A stretch of DNA of 64,000 nucleotides, taken from a virus. A program made the position numbers and the translations under genes. The stretch spans positions 29,734 through 93,733 of IMG/VR virus record IMGVR_UViG_3300028388_001808; one strand, 5' to 3'. This document shows, one piece after another, positions 1 through 8,380 of this stretch. The notes under the pieces are model-generated. The model did not search any database. It had not been told where the DNA came from and saw nothing but the letters and a program-made list of their open reading frames with translations. How positions within the stretch are numbered: position 1 is the first letter of the stretch; the number at the start of each line of letters is the position of its first letter.

Positions 1-565
1 TGAGAATATTTCGATTAGAGTCAAACGCCAAGTCCAGTGTTACTGTAGTGGTGTCACCACCAGGAAAGATAAGAAATATAGTGTCTCCATTAGCATAAGC
101 CGTATCTAAGGCGAAGTTATAAATTAGACTGTCTAGCATCAGCCAGTTATCAGTCATCATCTGGCTTTCTTGTTGTTCTGTTATGTAGTTGCTTCCGTTA
201 GGTGGTATGATGTTAAGTTTCAGGTTTTCAGAAGGCGCGTACAGCGCACCTCTACCTTCGAATGGTTTTGCAGTTCCTCCGATATTAGATACGTCTACAC
301 GCACGATAAAACCAGAAACTACTATAGAGTCATCTTCTATACGATACTTGTTTCCATAAGAATCGAATAATATGTATCCAACCTGTATACTGTCGATTGA
401 ATAAGTAGAAGACCCGACCAATGCCAAATTACCCTGCCAGTCTGCTGTGCCTGTAGCAGTAAATGTGCCTATAGCAACATTAAGATTATACTGTGTTTTC
501 GTAGAATCTTGCGAGAAAACTGACAGTGGAAGTAACAGGGCGATGATCCAAATTAGAGTACGCAT
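1..565 (-). CDS. Secreted or virion-associated protein, 3' end cut by window edge
   Basis: The frame is open from an ATG at 565 to the window edge, giving at least 188 residues with no stop. It begins MRTLIWIIALLLPLSVFSQD, a typical Bacteroidetes signal peptide with a predicted cut before Gln. The rest is rich in Ser, Thr, Gly and beta-prone stretches and contains a segment PFEGRGALYAP, as in extracellular or appendage proteins. It lies downstream of the virion genes on the same strand, 10 bases after the previous gene. A secreted tail-associated or host-surface protein is possible; the function is not recognised. The partial frame is certain, the role is not. Confidence 0.75.
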   Translation of the reverse strand, partial: MRTLIWIIALLLPLSVFSQDSTKTQYNLNVAIGTFTATGTADWQGNLALVGSSTYSIDSIQVGYILFDSYGNKYRIEDDSIVVSGFIVRVDVSNIGGTAKPFEGRGALYAPSENLKLNIIPPNGSNYITEQQESQMMTDNWLMLDSLIYNFALDTAYANGDTIFLIFPGGDTTTVTLDLAFDSNRNIL

Positions 566-575
566 ATTTATTCTT

Positions 576-1781
576 TTAAAGAAACGCCAAATTAACAGTT
601 CCTTGAATATCGGCATTAGCTGACAGCGGAGTAGCACATAGTACAATCTCGTCAGGTACTCCTGCTACAGTACTTCCTGGATAGAGCAAGTTACTGTAAG
701 TGCTTTTACTTCCAGCACCTCCACCAGCACCTCCGCTTGGAACCAGATCACCTATGATCGGATATCCTCCTGTAACAGTATTTGCGGTTGCTCCATAGGC
801 AGCCTGTATAGGAGCATTCGCTACATCTGAGTAAGTAAACGTATCCGCTACTGTAGGATTTAGCAGTAACGCCCAACGAAAAGCACCTGATTGTTCATTG
901 ATTACAGAGAGAGAAAGCACCTTAACTACGTTATCAAGGTGAGTAGATTTCAATTTATAACCAACTACAGCGTAAGTCGTATTAGCATCGTTAGCGTCTA
1001 CGTGAGTAGGAACAGTAGTAAGTTCTCTTGTATGACCGACGAGTTCTATACCACCCTCAGAAGACACAGATGAACAGATACATTCCAAGTCTGCTGCTGG
1101 ACCTGTTCCGTCATTCTCTATTTCATAACGAATAGGAAGGTTTGGTGTAGTCATATAAACACCAGCAGCACTGTTAGCATGGTTCCATTGTAGTACATAA
1201 GTAGGCTGTCCGTTATTGATGAAGCCTACACGAATAGAACCTACTCCTAACCATTCGAAATCAATTTCTATGATTAAAGAGTTTTCAGGATTCAAGTATA
1301 AATCTCTAAAAAGATTCCACTCTGCTTGCTGCTTCACCTCATCTACGGCAGAACCTGTAGTGTAACTTCTACGTTTGATGCTGATATCTGTATCCGTAAT
1401 GTCTACAAAAATGCCATTTTTGTCATCAAAGTAGCCTACTTTTCGTGAAATGCCAGCAACAGGCGTACCAAACGTTGTTGTAGCAAATACCTGATGCGAC
1501 TTTGCCGACTGATAGTCAAACCGCTGCTTGCTTTGACGTACTCTACGACCAGCCGTAGCATCGGAAACAGAAAGCGTAACGCTGGATTTGTTAATATTAT
1601 AGGTAGAATCTGTACCTCCGCCACTAACTTCTACATCATCCCACAAAATAGCGCGATTGTCTCCAAGTAGTTTTGATCCCCATTGTGTATAAGGTTGAGA
1701 AACGCGCTCTCTGCCAAATGCGTCTTTAGTGAAGTCTCCAAAATAAGGCGGAACATACGAAGCAGTCGACTGTGTAGACAT
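576..1781 (-). CDS. Virion structural protein with FGRxRVSxPYT-type N-terminus
   Basis: A 401-residue protein. Residues about 20-45 read DAFGRERVSQPYTQWGSKL followed by GDN and WDD. This matches the FGRLRVSEPxTLFDSK-type segment seen near the N-terminus of many phage virion proteins. The rest alternates beta-rich segments (for example IIEIDFEWLGVGSIRVGF and YVLQWNHAN), consistent with a beta-sandwich appendage or capsid-decorating protein. A Gly-rich hinge (PSGGAGGGAGS) precedes the last ~45 residues, which could be a receptor-facing or attachment tip. It sits at the distal end of the structural block, 4 bases from the preceding gene. The virion role is well supported by family resemblance and context; the exact position in the particle is inferred. 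Confidence 0.7.
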   Translation of the reverse strand: MSTQSTASYVPPYFGDFTKDAFGRERVSQPYTQWGSKLLGDNRAILWDDVEVSGGGTDSTYNINKSSVTLSVSDATAGRRVRQSKQRFDYQSAKSHQVFATTTFGTPVAGISRKVGYFDDKNGIFVDITDTDISIKRRSYTTGSAVDEVKQQAEWNLFRDLYLNPENSLIIEIDFEWLGVGSIRVGFINNGQPTYVLQWNHANSAAGVYMTTPNLPIRYEIENDGTGPAADLECICSSVSSEGGIELVGHTRELTTVPTHVDANDANTTYAVVGYKLKSTHLDNVVKVLSLSVINEQSGAFRWALLLNPTVADTFTYSDVANAPIQAAYGATANTVTGGYPIIGDLVPSGGAGGGAGSKSTYSNLLYPGSTVAGVPDEIVLCATPLSANADIQGTVNLAFL

Positions 1782-1785
1782 AATA

Positions 1786-2298
1786 TTAAAGTTGGCCCAT
1801 AATCTCCCAATTACCTGACAAACCTGTTACCAGACTTACACAAGTACCGGGAGTGGTGATTTGATAATGATAAACATCAAAAATTCCAGCATCGTGAGGA
1901 CGCTGCATAAAAGGATCGGAGCCTATAACGTTTCTACTGACAGGGGTTAAAAACGGATGAAAGCTATCCGTATTATCGTTCTGGAAATCTTTAACCGTTG
2001 CTGTCGCTCCTTTACCGCCTACTATTGTAATCGTTAGTTCGTTTCCATTCAGATAACTTGAGTCGCCTCTTAAACGAAAAGAGATCAGATTGATTGTAGC
2101 TGGTACATCAATCTGAACTCCTCCGCTAACCTTTGTGCATTCTATTCCTTCGCCGTCTGCAAATACGATACATCCGTTTCCGGCATCATACCTCCGTAAA
2201 GCGGTATCATCCAGTCTGTCATCAAGTTTATCCAACTCACAAACGAGTATGTTTCCTGTGACGACTGGTATATCACGTAAAGGCATTCCTTTAAACAT
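1786..2298 (-). CDS. Hypothetical virion-block protein
   Basis: A 170-residue protein in the late cluster, between a small Ala/Gly-rich protein and the FGRERV virion protein. It is beta-rich and Gly/Thr-rich, with no signal peptide, membrane segment or catalytic motif that I recognise. The segment VPATINLISFRLRGDSSY followed by LNGNELTITIVGGKG suggests a beta-sandwich fold. By position it is probably a minor capsid, fibre or tail-tip component. The start at 2298 is the first ATG after the upstream gap; MPLRDIP, five residues in, is an alternative. Confidence 0.6.
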   Translation of the reverse strand: MFKGMPLRDIPVVTGNILVCELDKLDDRLDDTALRRYDAGNGCIVFADGEGIECTKVSGGVQIDVPATINLISFRLRGDSSYLNGNELTITIVGGKGATATVKDFQNDNTDSFHPFLTPVSRNVIGSDPFMQRPHDAGIFDVYHYQITTPGTCVSLVTGLSGNWEIMGQL

Positions 2299-2368
2299 AG
2301 CAGAACTTTAAGGAATAAAGAAAGTAGTGAGGAGACTGTACAAAGGCAACCAGTCTCCTCATGAATCT

Positions 2369-2758
2369 TCAAAGCTTTATCATCAACTCGCCCGTAGCTT
2401 GCTTGTATACCATTCCTGCTGTAAGTCCGCCTGCACCAGCAGCAGCGTCGTCTGCATAGGTAGGAATGGCAGCAAGAGTGAGTACCAAGTTATCTGTAGG
2501 AGTGAGTGTGATATTCGTAGGAGACGTAACGACTATCTCACCAGTACCACCAGCATCGATAGTAACATCATCACCAGCATTGATGTCAACAGCTCCAGCA
2601 GTTGCTGTGATGTCAACTTCACCCGTAGCTGCTGTAATTCCAAAAGAGTCTACAGCAAAAACAGGATTTACCGATGTATTGTCAATGTCTCCGAAGTAAC
2701 GTTCAATGAAGTTTTGAATCTTTTTGATCCAGGACTTCATTCTATAAAGTGACCACAT
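2369..2758 (-). CDS. Small Ala/Gly/Thr-rich virion protein, head-fibre-like
   Basis: A 129-residue protein. Residues ~45-80 are an imperfect short repeat (DITATAGAVDINAGDDVTID), typical of stacked beta-strand or beta-helix fibres. The C-terminus (ADDAAAGAGGLTAGMVYKQA then TGELMIKL) resembles the tail of small phage head-fibre and decoration proteins, where a D-D-A-A-A-G stretch precedes G-x-x-Y-x-x-T-G. Two starts are possible, 2758 or MKSW at 2740; neither has a strong ribosome site. The fibre assignment rests on composition and position only. Confidence 0.6.
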   Translation of the reverse strand: MWSLYRMKSWIKKIQNFIERYFGDIDNTSVNPVFAVDSFGITAATGEVDITATAGAVDINAGDDVTIDAGGTGEIVVTSPTNITLTPTDNLVLTLAAIPTYADDAAAGAGGLTAGMVYKQATGELMIKL

Positions 2759-2795
2759 ATTTCAAATTTTAAAAGGTTAAGAAATAAGGTTCACT

Positions 2796-3893
2796 TTAAT
2801 CACCACAGCAAGAAGCTACATCATTAGCTACAGCAGGCATGCCACTTGCAGCAGCAAGCGCATCTACTACAGCAGCAAACGAAACGTCTCCACCACATTC
2901 TGCAAGAATAGTCGTATTCAATGTATCCGTGAAGGTCTGGAAACCAGATGCGTGGACATCATCGTACGTCAGGTGGAACGTGTTGTAGTTCTTGGTTTTG
3001 TCGATAAGATTTGAAACCGGAGAAGGTCCAAAAATAGGACCGCTTTCGTACTGACGATACGGACCGGGACGACCATTCCAGCCACCTGCGGTATATTCGT
3101 CAAAAGCAGCATCGTAGCCCGAAGTTTCTTCGAAGATCAATTCCTGGAAAGTGCTGGTAGTCAGCGGACAAGTCCAACCGATAGTACTTACCGAGAAGTT
3201 CAAACCGTTCGGTTCGATATAATCTTCGTTGATCTGGCAATACGAAGTCTGTGCTTCGAAAGAACCCGTCAGGTGCAGATCAGGACATACGTCCGGATTC
3301 GCAGCTACCCATACAGCCAGATCATCGATCAGAGCGTCATTAGACGGATCGTGAAGCGTAGCCGTTACCAGAGCATCCGGGTCTGCGTTAATGTCGTCAC
3401 GAAGCTGATCAAGCAGCGTGTAGCAAGGAGCTTCGGTACAACCGTCACAGCAGTCACCACAACAGTCGGTTTTTGTGATGTAGGTTTTCACCAGATCGTT
3501 AAAACCAAAGTTGGTTCCGATACGAGTGTTGTAAAGGTGAACCTTGATACCATAGTCGTTGGTGCAACAGCCGTTTTTGAAACCAGTGACTTTGACGATT
3601 TTCTCTTGACGAGTTACCCCACAGGAACCTTCCCATGCAATGACTTTCGTCTTTGCGATGTGGTCGCCCGCACTTTTCAGATAATCATCAACAGTACCAT
3701 CTCCATCATAGTCTACAGCTACGGCAAGGTAGAACCGGGATACGGTAGCTACTTGAGTTGCGTCAATCGACGTATTGGTATCCGCGTTGAAAATACCAAG
3801 TTGCCCTACAGCAAGATCAGCAAGGTTTTTATCCTTTGCCAGAACTGCCGTATCAGCAATTGGAAGAACGGAAAATACATGATTGTTGCGCAT
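2796..3893 (-). CDS. Cys-rich virion-associated protein
   Basis: A 365-residue protein. The N-terminal third (LAVGQLGIFNADTN then RFYLAVAVDYDGDG) resembles capsid-accessory proteins of Bacteroidetes phages. A Cys-dense patch at about residues 107-155 contains GCCTN and TDCCGDCCDGC followed by EAPCY. Further Cys residues follow at CPDLH, SYCQ, WTCP and AECGG, and the protein ends SCCGD. In total there are about 17 Cys, very unusual for a cytoplasmically assembled virion protein, suggesting metal binding or disulphide locking after release. It lies between the connector-like gene and the small fibre-like gene. Role in the particle is inferred from context. Confidence 0.6.
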   Translation of the reverse strand: MRNNHVFSVLPIADTAVLAKDKNLADLAVGQLGIFNADTNTSIDATQVATVSRFYLAVAVDYDGDGTVDDYLKSAGDHIAKTKVIAWEGSCGVTRQEKIVKVTGFKNGCCTNDYGIKVHLYNTRIGTNFGFNDLVKTYITKTDCCGDCCDGCTEAPCYTLLDQLRDDINADPDALVTATLHDPSNDALIDDLAVWVAANPDVCPDLHLTGSFEAQTSYCQINEDYIEPNGLNFSVSTIGWTCPLTTSTFQELIFEETSGYDAAFDEYTAGGWNGRPGPYRQYESGPIFGPSPVSNLIDKTKNYNTFHLTYDDVHASGFQTFTDTLNTTILAECGGDVSFAAVVDALAAASGMPAVANDVASCCGD

Positions 3894-3906
3894 AGCAATT
3901 CAAATT

Positions 3907-4614
3907 TTATTGAATAGATAATTGATAGTTAGCTTGTTTTACTTGGTAATCAGGCATTTGCAAATCACCAGATAACAATAACGCTGCCAGTCTTACGATC
4001 TCTATATGCGTATGATCAGGCAAATCGCAATCTTGACTTCCAGTTAAAACAACTCCGCCTCCCGTTGTATACGTACCATCGCCATAGTCTTGAGCGTTGT
4101 GTATGTATGCAGGTTGTTTGAGATATGTCAATCTGGTAGTACTCACGATGAATGATCCATTGTGTAAAAAACTCAACCCTTTATCAGTAAGTCTTACATT
4201 CAGGACCTGCCAGTTAAAGTTAGATACACTAAGTTCATCATTTTCATCGTCGTCAAGATCAACATACGTACAAAGTACATTCTTTGTACACTCTCCTTTC
4301 TTTATGTCTGACCTGCATTTTGCGTAAAATAAAAAATCTTCAGGCAGCGTCAGCGTAGAAGAAAGACCGTCAGAATCAGGAATGGGAGTACTATTGTACT
4401 CCCTTACCAGTGTTCGTATATCGTGGATACTTCTTCCAGAAGATTCGTAACCAAGTTGCCTAGCTATTCTAGGCTGCGTTACGAATTTCACAAAAGTAAT
4501 GACCGCATCATTCAAGGCAGAATCCAGTGCAGGAATCCTAAGATTCTCATACTTTCTGGAATCAACTTTGTTCAGTACAGAACGTAAACGAACGATCATT
4601 TCTCGTGCTGTCAT
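3907..4614 (-). CDS. Putative head-tail connector / tail-ring protein
   Basis: A 235-residue protein. It begins with a helical segment (MTAREMIVRLRSVLNKVDS and IPALDSALNDAVITFVKFV) and has a central beta region with TLTLPEDFLFYAK. It ends LPDHTHIEIVRLAALLLSGD, a helix pattern common in head-completion, connector and tail-tubular proteins of podoviruses. It overlaps the preceding gene by 4 bases (ATGA) two genes after the major capsid gene, where crAss-like phages also encode ring proteins. No enzyme motif. Connector or ring is the best guess; a minor capsid protein is the alternative. Confidence 0.55.
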   Translation of the reverse strand: MTAREMIVRLRSVLNKVDSRKYENLRIPALDSALNDAVITFVKFVTQPRIARQLGYESSGRSIHDIRTLVREYNSTPIPDSDGLSSTLTLPEDFLFYAKCRSDIKKGECTKNVLCTYVDLDDDENDELSVSNFNWQVLNVRLTDKGLSFLHNGSFIVSTTRLTYLKQPAYIHNAQDYGDGTYTTGGGVVLTGSQDCDLPDHTHIEIVRLAALLLSGDLQMPDYQVKQANYQLSIQ

Positions 4615-5564
4615 TCTTCAGAAGTTTTCCTTGTTTTCCTCGTTTTTTTTGGAGGTGTGTCCTCTTCAACATCTTCTACTACCTCTTTCAAAGATACAGT
4701 TTTTGCAGCTTCTATAGGAGTAGCGTCTGCTGGTTTTGAGGAACCCTCTTCAATTTTTTCCATGATCGCCAACTTGATCTGCTGATTGGTCGGATTTAGG
4801 AAGTAAGTTACAGCGTCTTCAAAGTCATATCCGATCATACTGTCGAGATACATGATCGCAGGACCATCGTGACGAAGTACAAACTTCTCAAGACCTCTAA
4901 CAATCATAGATCGAGTAGTCTTTTCTTTATCACTCATGTTTAGATAACGCAGAAGTTTTGCAATGTTTGGTTCTTCTACATCACCTTCTATGATCTTGGC
5001 AAATTCCAGATCAAGAGAATCTGCGTTATGACCTTTACCAGACCTGCTTGTAACCGCTTCAAAAAGCGTACGTTTCTGTTCTGTACTCAGAGGAGACAGT
5101 GCGACATAGGCTTTCTGCTTCAATTGTACTTTGCTTGCCTTCAGTGCAGCATTTTGACGCTCGTCGTAAATAACGTGAGTAGCGTCTGGCCACAAACCTT
5201 TTTCCCATTCTTCAATGGAGTTTGCCACATAGCGACTGGCAAGCATATTTTTCCACTTGACAAAATCACGTGGATTGTTCGGATTCAGAAGTGTCGTTCT
5301 GTTAGGAAGACGTAACCAGGAAGCCGGACTGCTCCAATAAGGATGAGGCTTCTCCGGATCAAACTTTCTGGAAAGGTCTACTCCCAAAAGATTTGAATAC
5401 TTTTCTTCCTCTTCAGGAGTCAATCCAGTTGCGTATCCTCCAATATCCGGATCGTAAAGAACTTCATATTTCTTTTCAGAACCGAAGTCACGGTCTTCCG
5501 GACCCCACCATTCAGGACGTTTACCGTTAAACGGTACAGGTCTAATCTCAATGAACTCTTGCAT
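4611..5564 (-). CDS. Hypothetical virion-morphogenesis protein
   Basis: A 317-residue protein directly after the major capsid gene. The N-terminal half is rich in Trp, Pro and Tyr (RPEWWGPEDRD, HPYWSSPASWLRLP), the central part is helical, and the C-terminus is acidic then strongly basic (EDTPPKKTRKTRKTSEE). That basic tail could touch packaged DNA or the capsid interior. A helical segment near residue 245 reads AIMYLDSMIGYDFEDAVTYF. No known family recognised. Four-base overlap with the next gene implies translational coupling. A head-completion or internal capsid role is inferred from position. Confidence 0.55.
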   Translation of the reverse strand: MQEFIEIRPVPFNGKRPEWWGPEDRDFGSEKKYEVLYDPDIGGYATGLTPEEEEKYSNLLGVDLSRKFDPEKPHPYWSSPASWLRLPNRTTLLNPNNPRDFVKWKNMLASRYVANSIEEWEKGLWPDATHVIYDERQNAALKASKVQLKQKAYVALSPLSTEQKRTLFEAVTSRSGKGHNADSLDLEFAKIIEGDVEEPNIAKLLRYLNMSDKEKTTRSMIVRGLEKFVLRHDGPAIMYLDSMIGYDFEDAVTYFLNPTNQQIKLAIMEKIEEGSSKPADATPIEAAKTVSLKEVVEDVEEDTPPKKTRKTRKTSEE

Positions 5565-5612
5565 GTGCTGTTATTTGTTGTGTATTGTTTATAAAATGCT
5601 GACTGTTTTTTT

Positions 5613-5666
5613 GTTCTGAAGAAGACTTATGGGGGACAAGCCCCCACAAGTTTCTTACAACAGAAC
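5613..5666 (-). promoter_or_regulatory. Strong hairpin downstream of the major capsid gene
   Basis: A long imperfect hairpin lies in the 123-base gap after the capsid gene. The outer arms are GTTCTG/CAGAAC, the middle arms include ACTT/AAGT, and the core is TGGGGG/CCCCCA with a five-base loop. In the minus-strand sense it is followed by A residues rather than T residues, so it is not a classical intrinsic terminator. An mRNA-stabilising or processing structure that raises capsid message relative to downstream genes is likely; that role is inferred. Confidence 0.5.
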
Positions 5667-5687
5667 ACAACAGTAGAACAGTACAGC

Positions 5688-7142
5688 TTACGAATTACGT
5701 TGCAGAATCAATTCACCACAACGGCTCGTATCTTCGATATGTACACCACAGCGATCAACTACGTGCATTTCGTAGTAGTCACCACTATGCGACATGCCTT
5801 TGTTGTTTACAGGTCCATAAGGAGTCTGCAAACCATGTACGTAACCGAGTTTGAATTCATTCTTTTTCTTCATGAGTTTCACGTTGCTCGAAACACCCTC
5901 ACCAGAGAAGTCGAGGAACGTATAACGCATGGATTCAGTCGGATAACCCGTAACCGGATCAATTTCAAAGTTGATTTCCCGATCATCATACAGAGGCAGG
6001 TGAATCAGTCGCAGAGACGAACCATTAGCCATTTTGTATTTGATGAACTGGAAGCCGTAACTCTTGGCATTGGTGTGGTACGGAGACTTATCATCCTGGA
6101 TGAAGTAGCTGTCTACGGTGATGAAACCTTTCTTCGAGAGTTCATCAGTGATGGCACGATGGAATTGAATCATACCGTATTCACCCGTAAAGGCTACCAT
6201 TTCACGCTTCGAACCGGGAGATACGCGATTGTAGAATACATCCATGAGGTATTCTTCGATCAGACGAGCCGTCAGGTGGCTGTAGCGGTGGATGTGTGAT
6301 TTTTCAAGAAGTTCCTGAACACCAGGACCGGAGTAGATCGGACGACCGTTTGCACCAAGTACAGTAGACGTACTGCGGCTGTACCAGTAACCCCTTTCGA
6401 GTTCACGATACCATTGTTCCCAGTATTCTACTTCAGCATACTTGACCCACGTATCGTGCATCTTTCCTTTGCTGTCAGGAATCTTCACAGCGAGTACTTC
6501 GTTTGCAGCATCACCAGTTACCTGATACTCCTTACGATAGCGCGACATGCGGCTACCAAGAGTCATCGGCAGACTGTACTGAGTGCTACCAGACTGTTGA
6601 CCAGCTTCTTCATACTGGCTGAACAGTTTAGCCCACTGCGTACCTGCTTTGAAGTACTTGAGAGGAATGTAAAAGTCGATTGCATCGTTCATCGGACGGA
6701 CTTTGTAAATCCAGCCGTTTCCATGACGACGCGGATGGTCCTGAATACGGACCTGATACTTTTTGTCGGAAGTACCTGGGTGCATGATATCACCTGGCTT
6801 GTACCAGTTGGTATCCCACTTCATTTCGATAACGGTACGACCCACACCGGGTTGCGTTACTCCAGCAGGAGTAATATCTTCCAGAATCACTGCGGGACGA
6901 GTGTTTGCTGTACGCAAATCCCACTCCCAATGACTCTTACCGATAGTCTCCATTTTGCCTGTCATGCCCAATACAGCAGATAGCGGATTGTCGCTATAAC
7001 GGTACGCAGTGAAAAGCTTCATCATCGTACCCTGCAATCGTTCAGGCTTGGCAATCAGAGCCGCCCCAAGGTGGTTCATTTCCGTCATGTTAGCGTGCCA
7101 AGGCATCTTACGAATGACGAGATTTGATTGAACAGCAGCCAT
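5688..7142 (-). CDS. Major capsid protein
   Basis: A 484-residue protein located after the portal and scaffold genes, the usual place for the major capsid protein. The length fits crAss-like and related podovirus capsid proteins (about 480-500 residues). The N-terminus (PWHANMTEMNHLGAALIA) and an aromatic, charged middle (HWEWDLRT, RHGNGWIYKVRPM) show no membrane segment or enzyme motif. A Tyr-rich segment with WEQWYRELERGYWYSRSTST and an HK97-like central helix region follow. The gene is isolated from its neighbours by short gaps, 19 bases upstream and 123 downstream with a strong hairpin, consistent with high expression. Assignment rests mainly on order and size. Confidence 0.75.
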   Translation of the reverse strand: MAAVQSNLVIRKMPWHANMTEMNHLGAALIAKPERLQGTMMKLFTAYRYSDNPLSAVLGMTGKMETIGKSHWEWDLRTANTRPAVILEDITPAGVTQPGVGRTVIEMKWDTNWYKPGDIMHPGTSDKKYQVRIQDHPRRHGNGWIYKVRPMNDAIDFYIPLKYFKAGTQWAKLFSQYEEAGQQSGSTQYSLPMTLGSRMSRYRKEYQVTGDAANEVLAVKIPDSKGKMHDTWVKYAEVEYWEQWYRELERGYWYSRSTSTVLGANGRPIYSGPGVQELLEKSHIHRYSHLTARLIEEYLMDVFYNRVSPGSKREMVAFTGEYGMIQFHRAITDELSKKGFITVDSYFIQDDKSPYHTNAKSYGFQFIKYKMANGSSLRLIHLPLYDDREINFEIDPVTGYPTESMRYTFLDFSGEGVSSNVKLMKKKNEFKLGYVHGLQTPYGPVNNKGMSHSGDYYEMHVVDRCGVHIEDTSRCGELILQRNS

Positions 7143-7161
7143 TTTTGATTTATGTTAAAAG

Positions 7162-8307
7162 TTAAAAGAAATCAGCCAGTCGCTTCTTTTCACCAGTATC
7201 TGTTTCAGACCTTCTGGTTGTCAAGCTTTTACGTGCTTTTCTTGTCTTTGAAGTAATCACTGCGTTTTTCAGGTTACTCAACTCCAGGTCTTCACGTACG
7301 AGCTTTGCAAGAAGCATCAATTTTTCAGGATCGCGGTAAACCTCTTGTAAATCTTTAGCGAACTGACTGACTTTTTCACCCTTACTGGCAGGGGCTAAAA
7401 CATAGTCAGGCAAGCTGGTATCGGATTTACCCAGTTTAACATTCGAAGCTTTACCACTACGTACAATGTCTTGTAGTGCCTTGTACGTATTCTTTCTATT
7501 TTCTGCGGCAGTGCGCCTCAGTTCTTCTTGACGTTCTAGCAGAGCAGCCTTTTCAGCCTTCTCTTTCTCTACGAGCTTGTTGTGATATTTCTTGGCTCTG
7601 CTTTCCAGCTTACCAAGCTCTATCAGCGTTTCAATCTCATCTTCAGCTTCATCCTCTGTGAATCCTTCCTCTTTAAGCTTTGCACGAAGCACAGCTTTCT
7701 GAGCAGATTCCTTCGTGATGTCCATGCTTTCGTAGTCTCCAGACTTACTATAGGTCTGTATGAAATCGGAGGTCTTGCCTCCATTTCGTTTGAACATCAA
7801 GAACTGACGAGCGTCATCATCCAGTTCATCCTGAAAGAATGTGGATAGTGCTTCATCGACACGTTTTTCAATTTTCGACTCTACTCTTTCGTAGAAGTCA
7901 TCTACATCTTTGATTGGTTCTTCGTCTTCTTCTTTATCGAAGATACCTTCTTCGAGAAGGTTGTCATAAAGGTTCGAGTAGACGTCTTTTTCTGATCCAC
8001 CTGTTTCCTTTTCAGGTTCATCATCTTCGTCTTCGTCACCTTCGTCTTCATCGTCACTAGTTTCAGTCTCTTTTGAATCGTCTTTGCTGTCTTCGGTATC
8101 CTCAGAACCATCACTAAAATCATCTTCAGAACCTTCGTCAGAGCCGTCATCTTCAGAACCCTCTTCAAAAAACTTGAAGTTGTCGTCTTCTTCAGGCTCT
8201 TCTTTTTCTCGTTTGTCAGCAAGAACGTCAATCTCATCCAGTGACGATCCAGGAACTTCAGAACTAGCATCCCATTCAAAACCTAGTGTTCCGCTATTGT
8301 CTTCCAT
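7162..8307 (-). CDS. Capsid scaffolding protein
   Basis: A 381-residue, highly charged protein between portal and major capsid genes. Residues ~30-105 are almost entirely Asp, Glu and Ser. Residues ~115-290 are long charged helices with coiled-coil character (KLESRAKKYHNKLVEKEKAE). The C-terminus is basic (SKTRKARKSLTTRRSETD) with a terminal RLADFF, as in scaffolds that bind capsid subunits by a basic C-terminal helix. No protease motif is visible, so a separate maturation protease, if any, lies elsewhere. The role follows from composition and order, not from a specific motif. Confidence 0.7.
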   Translation of the reverse strand: MEDNSGTLGFEWDASSEVPGSSLDEIDVLADKREKEEPEEDDNFKFFEEGSEDDGSDEGSEDDFSDGSEDTEDSKDDSKETETSDDEDEGDEDEDDEPEKETGGSEKDVYSNLYDNLLEEGIFDKEEDEEPIKDVDDFYERVESKIEKRVDEALSTFFQDELDDDARQFLMFKRNGGKTSDFIQTYSKSGDYESMDITKESAQKAVLRAKLKEEGFTEDEAEDEIETLIELGKLESRAKKYHNKLVEKEKAEKAALLERQEELRRTAAENRKNTYKALQDIVRSGKASNVKLGKSDTSLPDYVLAPASKGEKVSQFAKDLQEVYRDPEKLMLLAKLVREDLELSNLKNAVITSKTRKARKSLTTRRSETDTGEKKRLADFF

Positions 8308-8380
8308 ACAAAGTTAAATTTAAAAGTGTACAAATGTAAATTAAGCTGCTGTATTCTGTATTAGAAAGTCCTACATAGCA

